Shown one piece after another: positions 1-13,500 of a stretch of 64,000 bases of DNA (within the stretch, counting starts at the first letter, position 1; each line of letters begins with the position of its first letter). Source of the stretch: Plasmodium brasilianum (lineage: Eukaryota; Apicomplexa; Aconoidasida; Haemosporida; Plasmodiidae); contig NC_090127.1 of assembly GCF_023973825.1 (NCBI RefSeq), positions 1-64,000 of the forward strand, written 5' to 3'. Made by a program: the position numbers and the translations under genes. The notes under the pieces are model-generated. The model did no database searches. It was not told the DNA's origin and saw only the letters and a list, made by a program, of their open reading frames with translations.

Positions 1-1263
1 TTTGTTAATATATATAATTCCAATTTTTTTTATTATATTTTTTCAAATTATTTAATATATATTTTTTTTTTAATGACAGTCTGCTTTTAATATTTTTGAT
101 ACAAAAATGTTATATATTATACTAGGATAATATTAATGCAAAAAAGTAAAATATATATATATATATATTTCAAAACGTACAGAAACTGAAGGAACTATAT
201 TGCCATAATAAAAGGAAAACAATTATTTAAATATAACAATTATAATTGGTAAAAATATTTCAATACTATCTATGTTCTATCTTATTTAAAACCGTTAATT
301 TTTTTAATAGCCCCAATCACTCTTAATTTTTACTATTGGCACATTCAAATAAATAAATATCCATGTAGTATATATTAAGTTAATTTTTATATAAAAGAGT
401 GTATAATACAATATATGCAACAACATGTTACATAGAATAAGTATATTAATCTAGGTATACACGTTAAACCCAAATAATTATTCATAATAAAGGAAGCAAA
501 ATTGTGTCGAAATATTACAAATAAAAAAAAGCACTAAGTGAATAAAATGTATAAATGCTTATTTCAATAGAAAATACAACTTTTTAAGATAAGCACAAAA
601 ACTAGTAATTCTTATAGGTAACATATTAATGGAATAATATATTACTTATGTAAGTTAATATAATACAGAATAATATTCTATTAATAAGTATATCAATTTA
701 CTTGTAAAACATCATACTTATTTTGTTATTTACTTTTAAAAAATTAAAAACTTTTCCTTTTTCTCTTTACCAATTGCACAATTGATTTATATGCAGTAGG
801 TACAATTAGCAGAGAGTTATTACTATCAAATATTTACATATTTCTTAAGATATATATTAATAAATGAATTATGTAAGAATAAAATTTTGGCTTTTATTTT
901 TTATATAGAGTTCATTTAACACTTATAATAATGATATTATATTTTATTTTGTTTATATCAAATTAAAATGGAAAATTTGACCTAAGAATAATTAGTATTT
1001 TTTTATATCAGATATATAAAACTACAAATAATTTATAATTTAAATATCTTATTTCTATCAAACATAATAAAACGTACTTCTTTATAATCAAAATTAAAGT
1101 CAAATAATACATTATTTCTTCTTAATATTCAGAATCATATTTTATAAGTATCGCCATCAATATATATAATTAACTAAATAGACGCGTTAATTTAAGCCTA
1201 TATGATGTAAAATGTAAAGTTTTCAAAAAAACATAAAATAATGGTACACCAAAATGTTAAAAT
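1..1263. other. AT-rich sequence without a recognisable gene
   Basis: I see no coding sequence here. It consists of AT-rich DNA with short A and T runs. Its right part lies just upstream of the first pir pseudogene, whose exon 1 and first intron should fall here, but I could not place a convincing exon 1. No telomere-type heptamer array is visible at the left edge. Confidence 0.5.
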
Positions 1264-2749
1264 ATTTGCAATCAAATTGCTAGAAGGGCGCAGGATTTAT
1301 CAAAAAGTATAAATGAACGAAAAGGTAATTATAATTGTTTACATCATATCTATTGAATATATAAAAAATAAAAGAAAATATCGGAAAATAAATTAAAAAA
1401 TAATCAATTTAAATCTCATGGCAAAACACTCTTATGTGTGAGAAATGGTATTAATTCAGATTATATTCTACGTATGTGTCAATATAACCTTCAAGGTGAC
1501 CTTTTACACGGATTAAATGAGAAGATTGGAGAGAAGTTTTTCCTTCATTATTTTGAAAATCATGATACCATTAAAATGCACTTGTCTTGTGAGCGTGTTA
1601 CATTTGGAAAATATAATGATTATCTTTCTAATTTTAGTAAACTGTAGAAGAAACATAAAAATGATAATGAATACTGTAAAGATCAATTTTGGACCGACAG
1701 TCCAGATTATTTTATACGTAAAATGTATTATGATATTACTAAGCTCTTATACGAATCAGAAGCTAATTGGCACAAAAAATATGATAACTTAAAAAAATTA
1801 GTAAAACTTTGAACACCATGTAATTCACAGAATTCTGGTAGTACTTAAGCAGATATTGTAAATTTATATGTATTTTTTAAGTTACGGACCTCATAAATGA
1901 CAAATTTTAAATTAACGTACTTAAAGGTAACAAAAATAAGAAGGGAAAACTTAAATTTCAAGATCTTCCAACATCTGCTAAATCCCTTAATAATCAACCT
2001 TTACCATTTGATTAACATCCTTGTGATGTTACATTTGTAGTCGGTGTACAAACAGAAAATTCTGGGAATTCCAAACTAGAATTTGAAAGAATATAATAAA
2101 GAGGAATCTCAATACTAGCAATTCGTTATTCTCTAGTAATCGCAGAAAGTGCAGATTAATGTAAAAACAATGGAAGAGGTTAAAAATCCCCCAACTCCAA
2201 TGCAAAGTGTAAGATATTACCGTCTACTCCAGAGACAGTAGATGACAAAAATCTAAAACTCCTCAAGAAATAACATTTTGTAAAAAACTTAGATTATCAA
2301 AAGGGGCTTTCGATATTTGTATAGTTTCAAGTGCACAAATAACAGGAACTATTGTATTAAAATTGGTTACATACAAACCAGACGAAACAAAAGAAGAAAT
2401 TTCATTCATTAATAGTACTATTTCTTATAATAGTTCAGATGAATATTTTGATATATTCAAAAACAATATTTTTCTCATTGGTGTCGTAAATGCTTTGGGA
2501 ATTAGAATAACTTTTACAATTTTTATTTATTACAAAGTAAATTCAAGCTCAATAAAATCCAAAACATAATATAATACCACTTTTAACTTACGTAAAATTT
2601 TATAATTATAAAATAAATATATTATGTATATTTTGTATTATTCATTTTTATATTGATATACGCCTTTTAGAATATGGTTACATAAAAATATATCAAGGAA
2701 TAAAGGAATTAACCATGTTATTCACAATTCATACACTCTGAAGTTCTAA
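1264..2749 (+). pseudogene. pir: pir family pseudogene (variant surface antigen relict)
   Basis: Relict of a pir gene, a family encoding variant proteins exported to or displayed on the infected red cell. It was recognised by comparison with the intact pir gene at 41.2 kb. Bases 1267-1440 read in pieces as CNQIARRAQDLS, matching CKKIARNVDKLS of the intact copy. Bases 1438-1647 give a 69-codon open stretch containing RMCQYNLQGDLLHGLNEKIG, parallel to the intact copy's YCQYSFGDNISQRLNDKI. The transmembrane segment lies at 2441-2536 and ends in IFIYYK before a GTAAAT donor at 2537. Exon 3 (2657-2749) reads YTPFRIWLHKNIS, equivalent to FTPFGRCFHKKVP. Frames differ between blocks and several stops intervene, so no full product is possible. 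The acceptor before exon 3 reads TATTGA where the intact gene has TATTAG, so that splice site is also lost. An STP1 relict follows in the same orientation. Confidence 0.85.
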
Positions 2750-2869
2750 TTCCATACACCACAATCGGTTAACACAAATACTGGAAATAAGGGATTACGT
2801 TTTTCTTATTATTACATATGATACCTTATTTGCGGACTTCTAATAGAATGCAAAATTAATTAGAAAAAG

Positions 2870-2935
2870 CATATTGAAAAATGTGCATAAGGAGATGATA
2901 CGTGTATTTTAATTAGTAGAAGAAAAAATAAAAAA
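2870..2935 (+). repeat. Conserved 3' flank of pir gene, copy 1
   Basis: This stretch, about 120 bp past the pir relict's exon 3, closely resembles the sequence about 50 bp past the intact pir gene at 42966-43033. The shared core in this copy is CATAAGGAGATGATAC, followed by a common ATTTAGTA/ATTAGTA-like block and a run of A-rich sequence. Its persistence next to a ruined gene shows that the duplication included the 3' flank. It could be 3' UTR. Confidence 0.55.
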
Positions 2936-3029
2936 AACAAAAAGGCATAATATATATATGTATATACAAGTAAATTTTATGCAATTATTTTTATTTCACA
3001 TATTATTGTTCCTTATGTGTGCTTTTATA

Positions 3030-3305
3030 TGGTTATTTGACTTCTTCTTTACAAGTATAATATAGTTTTTATGTAAAAATGTATAAATACTTGATATTAA
3101 ATATCAGAATATGGTTATAGTATAGATCCACTTGTTATATATTCATTTATGGTAATAAAAGTTTAGAATCATATAAAATAAAAATTGATGTACTTAATTA
3201 TTTTTTAGTTCTTATATAAATTCTTATATAGTTTCTAGTTCCTCTTAATATACATTAATTATAAAATTAATATACTGAAAAAATTTATGAAATAGTATTT
3301 TCCTT
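3030..3305 (+). promoter_or_regulatory. Conserved upstream region of STP1 relict, copy 1
   Basis: This AT-rich region resembles the sequence upstream of the second STP1 locus (46440-46763). Shared blocks include GGTTATTTGACTTCTT against AGTTATTTGGCTGTTT, and TTCTTATATAGTTT against TTCTTATATACTTTATAGTTT. Near the gene both copies have a TTTCTTTCAG or TTTCCTTTCAG run before the first exon-like block. The region probably held the promoter and 5' UTR. No specific factor site is recognised. Confidence 0.4.
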
Positions 3306-5640
3306 TCAGTTTGTTATTTTCAACGAACTAGAGTATTAATCTAGAACCACCATAGATAATTATTTTCCTTCGATAGTATTCATTAATTTAAATATAAATT
3401 ATTTGTTTATTTATCATAAAAAAAGTGATAAAATGAATCATGTAAAAATTAATTTTTTAATAATTCGTTTTAATCTAGAATATTGGTGTTGAATTGTATA
3501 ATGCATTAAACAACTATAATGAACCAAAATATAAATATGTTGGAAAAAATATACAAAATAAAACTTGTTTTTTAAATCATAAGACTAATAAAGAAACTTT
3601 TAAGAATTTATATCGAACACTCATGAACTATTTAATTAGTAATAATAATGCATCATCATATAAAAATAAAATATCGTAGAAATAATCACAAAAGGATTGG
3701 ATAGCATGTAACTATAAAAATATAAATAAACATAGAGGTATATCCCATGATTATAAACAAAAAATATAAAAAAATTTTAAAATTTAAATATGAAGAATAA
3801 AATTTATAAAAAAAAAAAAAAAGTATTGATCTGGGCTAAAATAGAATAATTAAAAAGCACAAACTCAAGCAATTCCAATGTACATTTAAGTAAATTTAGA
3901 GAATATAGTGTGGGGGTTGACAGGAAAGAGATATATTTTATATTAAAGAAAAAACTATTTGAAACAGATTACCAGAAAAACCAACAAAAAATGTAAGGAA
4001 AAAATGGAAAACAACAAAAAAATATAGAATTAATAAGTGAGTACACATCCCATAATACATTATTATCTCCTTAACATGTATATAAAAATGGATAAAAAAG
4101 ATTACAAATTAAAGCATAAAAAATATATGACGTTCTATTAGAGCACCATATTTTAACTAAAAAAAGACTGCGAAAAAATTCTGAAGAAACATATTATAAT
4201 AAACAGAAACTACATCCTCAAGCTTCACCTGAAATTGAAGTACAAGTTCAAATTTTGATGATCTCTTAAGGATCGAAATGTAAAAATTTAATCTAAACAT
4301 ATACAATCTAAAAAACCATGAGTTACATATTCCAAAACTCCGCCTCTAGAAATTATATGTGAGTCTATATCACTTGTTTCGGATTCTCAAAACGTAACAA
4401 CATCCCATAAACTAGATAATATGGTTTTCTCTCTTGATTCCCAGAAAACCCGATTATTTTCTTCTCTTCCTTGTTATCCTATTAAATTCGAAGTATCAAT
4501 AATTATATTTAATTTTCTATTTTTGAAGTAACTAAATTAATTAATTTAACTAAATAAAAAATCTACTAATGCTCCTGTTGAAAATTCACGTAAAACATTT
4601 ATATCATCTATTTTAATTAGCTCTATTGTTATTATTTTCTTTTCCCATTTTATTAAATTATATTTTAAATATTGATAACCTGGTAAACATTTGATTATTG
4701 CGATAATTTATTTTATAAATTTGTTTTTTTTTTTTTATATTGTAGTACACAATAACACAGCTGTTAAAAAAAATAAAATATAGAGAAGAGAAGTAAAATT
4801 ACTTAAAATGCTATTACCTTCACTTCCTGACGGAAAAAGTAAGTTGTTAATACATCATCGTTTAGAACACCAAATAAAAGACGATGAATAAATAATAAAA
4901 AATATAAATATAATTGAATATAACATGGTGAGCCATCTAAACTAGTAGAACAGAAAAAAAAACATATCTAAAACTATTATAGAAGTACTATGAAGGTAAA
5001 GTTATGTATAAATGAAGAATTGTAATTAGAAAAAAGAAAATTTTTGGAAATATTTCCATACTAGTACACAGAAGAGAGGTATAGAAATTATACTAAATTT
5101 AATAAATAAAGATCTATTAATAGAAAATACCAAAAGTACTAGTGATATTGAAAAACAAAGAATTCCCGTTTTGGAATGACAGAAAAATATGTGGAGACAG
5201 TGGATATCAAAAATGTGTATGATTATAGAATAATACTTGGAACTGCTCTGGTTTAAGGGATTAGAAGTGGAACTCCAGAATATATCAGATGAATATGAAG
5301 ATGAATTAACTAGAAATGATATTTCACTAATGAATAGAGAAAAATTGAAGAACAAAGAATATTATGGAAAATTATGTAAATATATAAAAAAAAATTGCTA
5401 GAAAAATTGCGTATACTAGTACTTAATATAGTATTGGAAGAATTTAAGAAAGATGAATATACAGAAAATAGGTAATTCATTTGGACTGTTCAACAAATAA
5501 ATGCAATACAGTAGAAAATCCATTTTGTAAAACAGAAATTACATAAAAAACAAAACAAAAGAACAGCAGAGTTTTAGAAAATAAAAAAAATAAAAAAAAT
5601 TCATGATTACAAAAGTTAAGATTGCTTTAGTAGATTGATG
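3306..5640 (+). pseudogene. STP1: STP1 pseudogene, heavily decayed
   Basis: Relict of an STP1 gene, a surface-antigen-like family that shares its cytoplasmic architecture with SURFINs. The block at 3306-3354 parallels the first-exon area of the other STP1 locus. Exon 2 starts after the acceptor at about 3479; the open stretch 3494-3679 contains HKTNKETFKNLYRTLMNYLI, matching HDKEKFREKCLSLADYLI of copy 2. A proline- and serine-rich stalk remnant lies around 4200-4500. A membrane segment relict reads TFISSILISSIVIIF near 4590. Cytoplasmic-tail fragments follow: near 5245-5390, FKGLEVELQNISDEYEDEL and then ISLMNREKLKNKEYYGKL, and at 5400-5450, LRILVLNIVLEEFKKDEYTE. Many stops and frameshifts interrupt these. 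An open frame on the minus strand at 5026-5355 is only the antisense of the tail. It is older or faster-decaying than the copy at 46.8 kb. Confidence 0.8.
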
Positions 5641-8600
5641 AAAGATTGAATAAGAGAAGATTATACATATATAAATTCTACGGATATTTAAACCAAAGTA
5701 GATATATCCTATTAATGGAAAAGTACAATCTATAAAATGTTAAAAATACAATCAAAATATATCCTAAAGATATTTAAGCCATCGCATATAATGTCAGTGA
5801 ATCATATATATTAAATTTTCTGATATCAGAATGGGACAAAAAAAAAAGAGTAATTCGGAGTAATTCATAATATAAAAGAATAACGTAACCATGAAGCATT
5901 CAATAAGCAAGGCAATTATTTAATAAATATTCCAGTTATATAAAATTTTTTTTCTTTGAATATCAACAAACAAATTATAGTTATCTTTAATTAAATAAAA
6001 ATAGAATGATGCACATGCCAAATTTAGTATACCGTAGTAAGAATTCATTCAATTCTATATATTATATGTTAATTTGTTTCCTTTTTTTTCAAATCATTAA
6101 TTTGTTAAAAGTTCCATTATTTAATTAATTATGGAAATTTCATTACTTTGTAACAATATAATATTATGTTGTATTTTATTGAAATTAATTTTTCATATGT
6201 TTAATAATAACATTTTTAATGAACCATAGAAAAAAAAATTATTATTTCCTTTGACGATTTATTTTTCTTTAATATTTATATATAAAGTTAAATTTTATAT
6301 TTAATGGCACATTATAGTATGTATAATGTAATATAACTGTTAATGAATTTTTTCTTATGTGAATACATGGTAGAACATATAAATTTAATTATTCTTTGAT
6401 AAATAAGATTTTCAGGCATAATATACATAAAATGTATAATTTTATGATCGAGCGGAAACACAATTATTAACAGTATATTATATTTCCTACATTAGATATT
6501 TTCTAATTTAAAAAAAAAAATTCACTCGTCTTCGGTGCCTGCATACTTTAAGTTATTTATTTAGGGTATATTGTTTTCTATATATATATATATATATAAC
6601 AAATAAAATAACGATTTAATACATTTTAGAGCATTTGGAAAACATGATTAATGTTGCTATAAGTAATTCTAAAAGGAAATTATAAAAAATGAAATATCTA
6701 TAATATGAATAATAAAAAATATATATATATAATTATATTTAATGTTTTATTTATTCGTTTAAGTGGATAAGAGAAAAATATTTTTTTCCATATATTATTT
6801 TTCTGTAATGTATTATTATAGATATTAATAATTTTAACAATACTGAAGTTAAATGTTTATATATGGAAAATGTTTATTTTATTTTGTAAACTGGTTATTT
6901 CTAAAGCTACAGAACATATTATTAATTTTTTTCACTCCCTTAGTTTAATTTAATTTTATTTTTTTGTGTTATGTAAATAAGTGTATACAGGAAAAACAAA
7001 ATTCTTAAATTACATTTTATGAAAAAACAACTTTAATAGATAAAAAATTAAATATAACATAAGAGTATGTTTTCCTAAAAATTTTCATGAACTATATTTA
7101 CAACCAGTTCGTATTTCATATTAAAAATATAGAAATGTACTTCATTCTCATTATTCCTTCAACTTTTCCGTTACAATTGTATCTATGTAATTAATTATAC
7201 TTTTCTTTTTATTTTTCGATACACATTCTATAAAATACTAAAAGTTTAAGTAAAAAGTAATTTCATTATATATATAATATATTTCTAATAAATTCAATTT
7301 ATTCATATAGTATAAAGATTATTTATATTTAGTGCATATCATATTAAAATTGATGATAAATGCACCACTAACACGCATAAATATGTAACAAACTATATAT
7401 ATTACATTTTATTTTTTCTAGTAATTCCAAAATGTCTTATTAGATTGTTTTAAACATTTATAACGTAATGCCATTATTTATACATATTACTGAACAAACA
7501 AGAGTACTAAAATTCAAAATATCTAGTATTAATAGAACTGTTAAATATATATACATACATATGCATGCGTTCTTTTAAAAGGTCATTTTCTATATAAAAT
7601 TTTATCACTTTTAGGTTTATTTAAATAATTAATAATATCTTACTAATTTTTTTATTCTAAATGCATTTCGAATTGATATACTCATAAAGCTAATATTTTA
7701 TACGCATTTTTTCTTAGTAATTACACACTTTATATATAAAATACATGGATAACTAAACTTTCTTAAGCTTAGTTTCAACCACTAACTATTTAAATCATTA
7801 GATCCATGTCAAGATACTATGATTTCAAAAACACGATATTGATCATTGTATGGGTTTGGGGGGTATGGAATGAACCATTCTCATTTATACAATACACAGA
7901 TTTAAATGTAAATATATTTTATATAATTAACCATCTAAATATAAAAAGAGATATTTTCTTACTGATATATAAACATTAAAAAATGGATAGTATAAAATAT
8001 ACCAATTAATGTACAATTACCATAAACTCAATAAATGTATTAGAATTAAAATATTACATAGATAATTCTTTATATATGAAAACAATTTTATAAGGAAGAA
8101 ATATATGTACATTGGTTCAACGTGGTAAAACAATAGTGCATAAAAAAGATAAGAGGAAACAAAAAAAAAAATATCAATTTAATGATATATTGTAAAAATA
8201 ATATATATAATTCAACTAACGTTTTATTTCCCCTAATGGTAGTTCTTTTTTTTTTGGGTTTATATTTTTATATAGTTGCACTAATATATCTTTATGAATT
8301 CATTTTCTTATGTATATGTACTTTCTTATTTTATAATGTTAAATAGTTAATAATAGCACTAAAGTGTCATTAAAATGGTAATCAAATAAGTATTTATAAT
8401 TATTTATAACATTTTCATCATGTATATATTTATTATTTTTTATTAATTTTTTTTTTTTTTTTTATAATATATGTTTATTTCAATCCAATGAATTTTAGAA
8501 AATTTGTATTCAAATTCTTATTTTTAATAGTGTTTCTTAAATTGTATTATTAAAAATATTGAATTAGGTTTACATTCACTTAATGACATTACTTCATAGG

Positions 8601-9375
8601 AATTTTTTTTTTTCATATTATTTAAAAAAATAAAACTTAATTATTTATCCTATGTTAAATAGCAATAAAACGCACCTAACTTAAAATATATATATTATAT
8701 CGTTAAAAGTCAAGCGTTTTTGCATATATATAAATCTCTAATATTTTAATTCTCAATTAAATTCCAATAAATCCTTATAATATATATTTTTTATTTTAAA
8801 TATATTAAGATTATTGTAAATTATGTAAACAAAAATTTTCATACATAAGACTTCATATAATTTGAAAATATTTTTCATTATTTTAATAGTAGCAAATAAA
8901 TTTAAAAAGATATTTTTTCAACATAAAGCTTACGTATATTATGTCACGTAATTTTTTTACATTTTTTCCATTGTAATTATCAAATTTATAAAACCTTTTA
9001 TTAATACTCATATGAACTATATAAATATAAATTTTTTTGAAATTGTTTTTTTCATATTATAATTGCAATAATTAATAAATTTTATATATTTTAAGGTTTT
9101 TTGAAAGCACGTTTTATTTATAGTATTTTAATTAATAATATTTTCATCAATAAATTTTTCAAACATAATTTTATATAATGAACTGTTCTCCTTTTACTAT
9201 TGAATCCATATTATATTATCTTTAAACGAAGGAAGCTTAATAATTTTAACCTCCAAAGTAGCAGAATACAATAAAGAAAAAGTGTAACATATCTTCCATT
9301 TTATATTGTCGAAAAAATTATAATTCTAAAATTTTTATCATCACAAAATATTTATTATCTCAAAATAAATTCTAC
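5641..9375. other. Intergenic AT-rich DNA
   Basis: Nothing coding was recognised on either strand across about 3.7 kb. The first 200 bases may be the last scraps of the STP1 tail. Short (TA)n tracts occur near 6577-6598 and 6718-6733, and poly-T runs are frequent. The final part should contain the promoter of the gene starting at 9376, but no specific element could be named. Confidence 0.45.
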
Positions 9376-10590
9376 ATGATGGAGAAAATAAATAAATTTC
9401 CCCATTTCATTAAAATTTTTTCATTTTCCCTTTTAATATGGATGTGCCTGTATTCCTATGAGGTCGGATTATTATTATATAGAACAAGTTTTGTATTATT
9501 TTTGTAGTATTACATTTTTACTTTAAAACTAAAATTTTATTTATGTTGAATCATATATATTTTTTTAAATATTTACCATAACTTTTAGAAAAATACCTTT
9601 GACGAATTATTTATTAAGAAAATATACCGAAGTAATATATCACACAAAAAAGTAATCAGAATTTTACTCGGATCTGCAGTTCTAACCTCCCCGAATTTAA
9701 AATTATCTTTGAAAAATACAGATAAATACACAGATCAAAAACAACCTAATTCATTAAAAAGTCATAACCAATATGGAAACGAACATAAGAAATTAAAGGA
9801 AGGGTCTTATCAAAATAAAAAAAATTTATCAGCAGAAAAAACTAATCAATCATTTTTATGTAAATATATAAAACAATTAGATGATGACTATGAAAAAGAA
9901 GTACGAAGACTACCATTTATTAAAAAAAAACTGCAAACAACATTAGGAGGTATATCTAATTCAGTAATGAAATCTATGCTTATTTCTATGGTTCCATTTT
10001 TAGCAAGATATATTATCACATTTAATCCCTTACCTTTATTTATAAAACTAGCTTATATTGCGATGCCACCATTATTTTTTTTTCATTTGATTATTTCTTC
10101 GTACTCCATATCGAAAAAAATCGATAAAATAAACAGTGAAAATTTAAAAACAGGGTCAAATTTAAGCACAAACGTAAGGAAAAATTCAGAGACAAACACA
10201 AAACAAAATTCAGGAACAAACACAACAACAAATTTAGAGACAAATAAAAACCCAAGTTTAGGAACAAACAAAAAACCAAATTCAGGACCAAACGCAACAA
10301 CAAATTTAGGGACGAATAAAAATCCAAATTTAGGAACAAATATAAAACCAAATTTAGAGACAAATAGAAAACCAAATTTAGGGACAAATAGAAAACCAAA
10401 TTTAGGGACAAATAGAAAACCAAATTTAGGGACAAATAGAAATCCAAATTTAGGAACAAATAGAAAACCAAATTTAGGGACAAATAGAAATCCAAATTTA
10501 GGAACAAATAGAAAACCAAATTTAGGGACAAACAGAAATCCAAATTTAGGAACAAACGCAAGGACAAATTTAGAACAAAACAAAAGGTAA
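9376..10590 (+). CDS. Putative exported two-transmembrane protein with C-terminal octapeptide repeats
   Basis: Two-exon gene with no visible lesion. Exon 1 starts at ATG 9376 (a second ATG follows at 9379). It encodes a recessed hydrophobic signal, IKIFSFSLLIWMCLYSY, of the kind carried by Plasmodium exported proteins. The donor is uncertain: GTCGGA at 9463 after a GAG codon, or GTATTA at 9493. Both are phase 0 and give 362 or 372 residues. Exon 2 starts at 9589 after a TTTTAG acceptor and is open to TAA 10588-10590. Its early part contains KKVIRILLGSAVL, an RxL motif lacking the acidic or Gln residue of a classical PEXEL. A charged linker leads to two hydrophobic segments at about 9976-10107. 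The C-terminus is sixteen 8-residue units based on LGTNRKPN (10186-10569) and a short LEQNKR tail. It probably acts in the host cell or its membranes. I do not recognise the family. Open antisense frames over the repeats are by-products of the 24-bp period. Confidence 0.75.
10186..10569 (+). repeat. 24-bp tandem repeat encoding 16 octapeptides
   Basis: Sixteen in-frame 24-bp units encode variants of LGTNRKPN. Units 8-16 are nearly uniform and alternate RKPN with RNPN, whereas units 1-5 are more diverged (TKQN, TTTN, KNPS). This fits recent expansion from the 3' side. Because the period is divisible by three, unit-length changes keep the frame. Asn-rich low-complexity repeats are common in Plasmodium antigens. 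Confidence 0.95.
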
Positions 10591-13500
10591 AAGCCAAAGT
10601 AAAATATTAAGATTAACGACCTCTCATAAGGCTTATACGGAAAAATGATTCCTTTAAATTTTTAAACTCAATCCAGTTACATTGATGTAAATGAAACTTA
10701 AGTATTTAAAATTTCATAAAAACTTCTATTATATATGTAATATATGGATTATACACTTTTCAGTTTTTATCTAATAAAATCCTTTTTGCGTTATTCATAT
10801 ATCGCTTAGTTTAAATAGTACATTTATAAGTATTCTGTTCATTTATATGGTAATCTTTTCATATATTCCATAATAAAATGTAAATTTTTAACTTATTCTT
10901 TTTTTTCTTCATTTTTTTTTTTAATTTTATATGTGAGATAATCGCTTGTATATTCTTGTATTAATTTTTTTGTCGAAGTTATATTTTTACTAATAATTTT
11001 ATTTAGTTTTTTGATTGTATATAATTTTTTACATTCATTTGTAATTAAATACGTATGTAATTTTTAAAATATATAATATTCTTAAATTTTATAGTTGTCA
11101 TCTCTACGTGAATTAATTTAGCATTTGCTCACAAATCAGTACTACATGTAAATTTATATAATTTACCTGAGAAAAAGAGTGTACTAGATAATAAAATGTT
11201 TTAATTAAATATATAAATTAAGTTCATAATAATTTTCACTCAGTAGAAATATTCCGTATTTGTAAAGTTTAATATTTTCACATATTATAACTTTTTTGAC
11301 CGGTAAATAAAGTGTAGAATTAATTCCTTCGTGTTATAAAAAATAACTTTATTTAAAGATCATTTATTAAACATTTTTACATTAATCCATATATAATTTT
11401 AATTATTTTTATTGCTTTTTAGATTATTCTAATCAAGTAATTAATTTTCATTTTATTTATTTTGTTAAATCATAATGCCTATGTTTCTTCTTTACCTTAC
11501 GTTTCAAATAATGCATAAAGTTAATTCAGAATAATAAAGTTAATTGAATTATATATATATATATATATAATTTTTTTTTTTATTACGTAACTTATTTTTC
11601 CTTTTATTCTTATTAATTTTTATGCATTTCTATAATTTAATATGTTTAAGGTACCTCTATTTCAGCCCATTTATATTAGGATTACTACTAAAAATATTAA
11701 ATTTGAAAGTATATATAAAATTCCATGATAGTAAATAGAAAAGAAACCATCAAGATAAATTAATAAATATTTATAATTTCAAAGTTAATTTTTCCATTAC
11801 AACTTTTATACGTGACACATGATTTCGTTTTGACATATTTTCCATTTTTGGATTAAAATATATAGAAATCAATAATTTTTATGAGGTAATAATAACAAAT
11901 AAGATGCACGATTTTTCATAATTTATTTTCATTATATATACTCTCCTTCAATTTTGTTATGCTAAACGTGCAATCGACAAATTACTTATGTAGTATATCT
12001 AAGAGTTAAATTAAACAAAATCTGAATAAATATATATAAAATACTTCTTGTAAATCCTGTAACTTTTCAGTGAATCCTTTATTGAATAGTATATCAAGTA
12101 CAAGTTAATGTATTATATTTACTGTTATTATAACATTAATTGGTGTTTTCAGATCACGTATCCATTTAGAATATTGTAACGGAATATGATATTACTCACT
12201 AGCATTTATTAACTATGTAATTATATGAATAAAAGTTTATATCACAAAGAATTATTCATATTTTATGTAACGCGAGAATATTCGTAATTTTGGGAACATT
12301 TTGTTAAAGTGATGGAATATTATATATTATTTATTTTGTTCATTAAACAGCTAATGTATTCTGTATTTTTGCAAATATTTTAAAATGTGTATTATTATTT
12401 GAGTTATAATACGTTCTATATTATATTTTATTATGTATAATATAGCACATATTGTTGGGTGCACTTAAGTTTATTTATTTTAAGTATTATTAATTCATAA
12501 TGGCTATTAAAATGGTTTAAAAGAGATCTTTATAGATGCATTGCATTTTAATATTCACCATATAAAAATATAAGTTTAAAACATAAATATTTAAAAAAAA
12601 ATAATATAGTCTAAAAGATTTTATTTATAGATTTCCGAACAATTAACTAATTTGCCACTCATATATAACAGACATTTGTAGGATAATCATGTATTCCATG
12701 ATATATTCTATTAATAATAAAAATAGATGCCTTCAACTTTCGTTACATTTTATGCATTTTTATTTGAATTTTTATAGTCAGAATGTATCTATTCCCTTTA
12801 TAAAATATATACCTTATGTTACATTTTATTCGTTTCATTAATTAGAATGTAATTAACTTTTTATTAATTGAAAGTCTTAGTTTACAATAAAATATAAAGT
12901 AGTGATGAATAAAATTATCATTCAATCATAAATTTCCATTTTATCATTGTTCGTTCCTTATATAAATAAGTAATACTATATCATAATATTTATATATGAC
13001 CTAAGCATACTTGAACAAGTATTTCATGAATTAGTAACTTTATATCTTTTATAAAATTTGTTCATAATATATTCAATATATGAAATATACGAATAACACG
13101 TACTATTATAAGTAGTTCTAGTTAATCTATAATTGTTACAATTTATTATAGAATATTGTACCGAAAGATCTAATAATTCTATATATAATAATATTTTTTA
13201 GTAATGAAATATATATATCATGCAAATATATGATATATCTATTGATATATTATACCATTTATTGATGCACGATATCATATAATAATAATGCGTTCATTTA
13301 TGTACTAAGAATAATTTACAAATGATATTAATTTTTTTTTATTTTACAAAGAACTAGATTTTTATAGTATTAAAGGATGCTTTTTCTATGCCATACAACT
13401 ATAAAATTATAAAAAAATAGTAAGCTTATGAGCTTTTTAATTTTCTTGTTTACCATAGTAGCAAAAATATTTTAATATATTACATACTAATTTCTTTTAG

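Noticed and set aside
5026..5355. 109-codon minus-strand open frame
   Set aside because: It is the antisense of the STP1 tail relict, whose plus-strand reading matches the tail at 48.9 kb.
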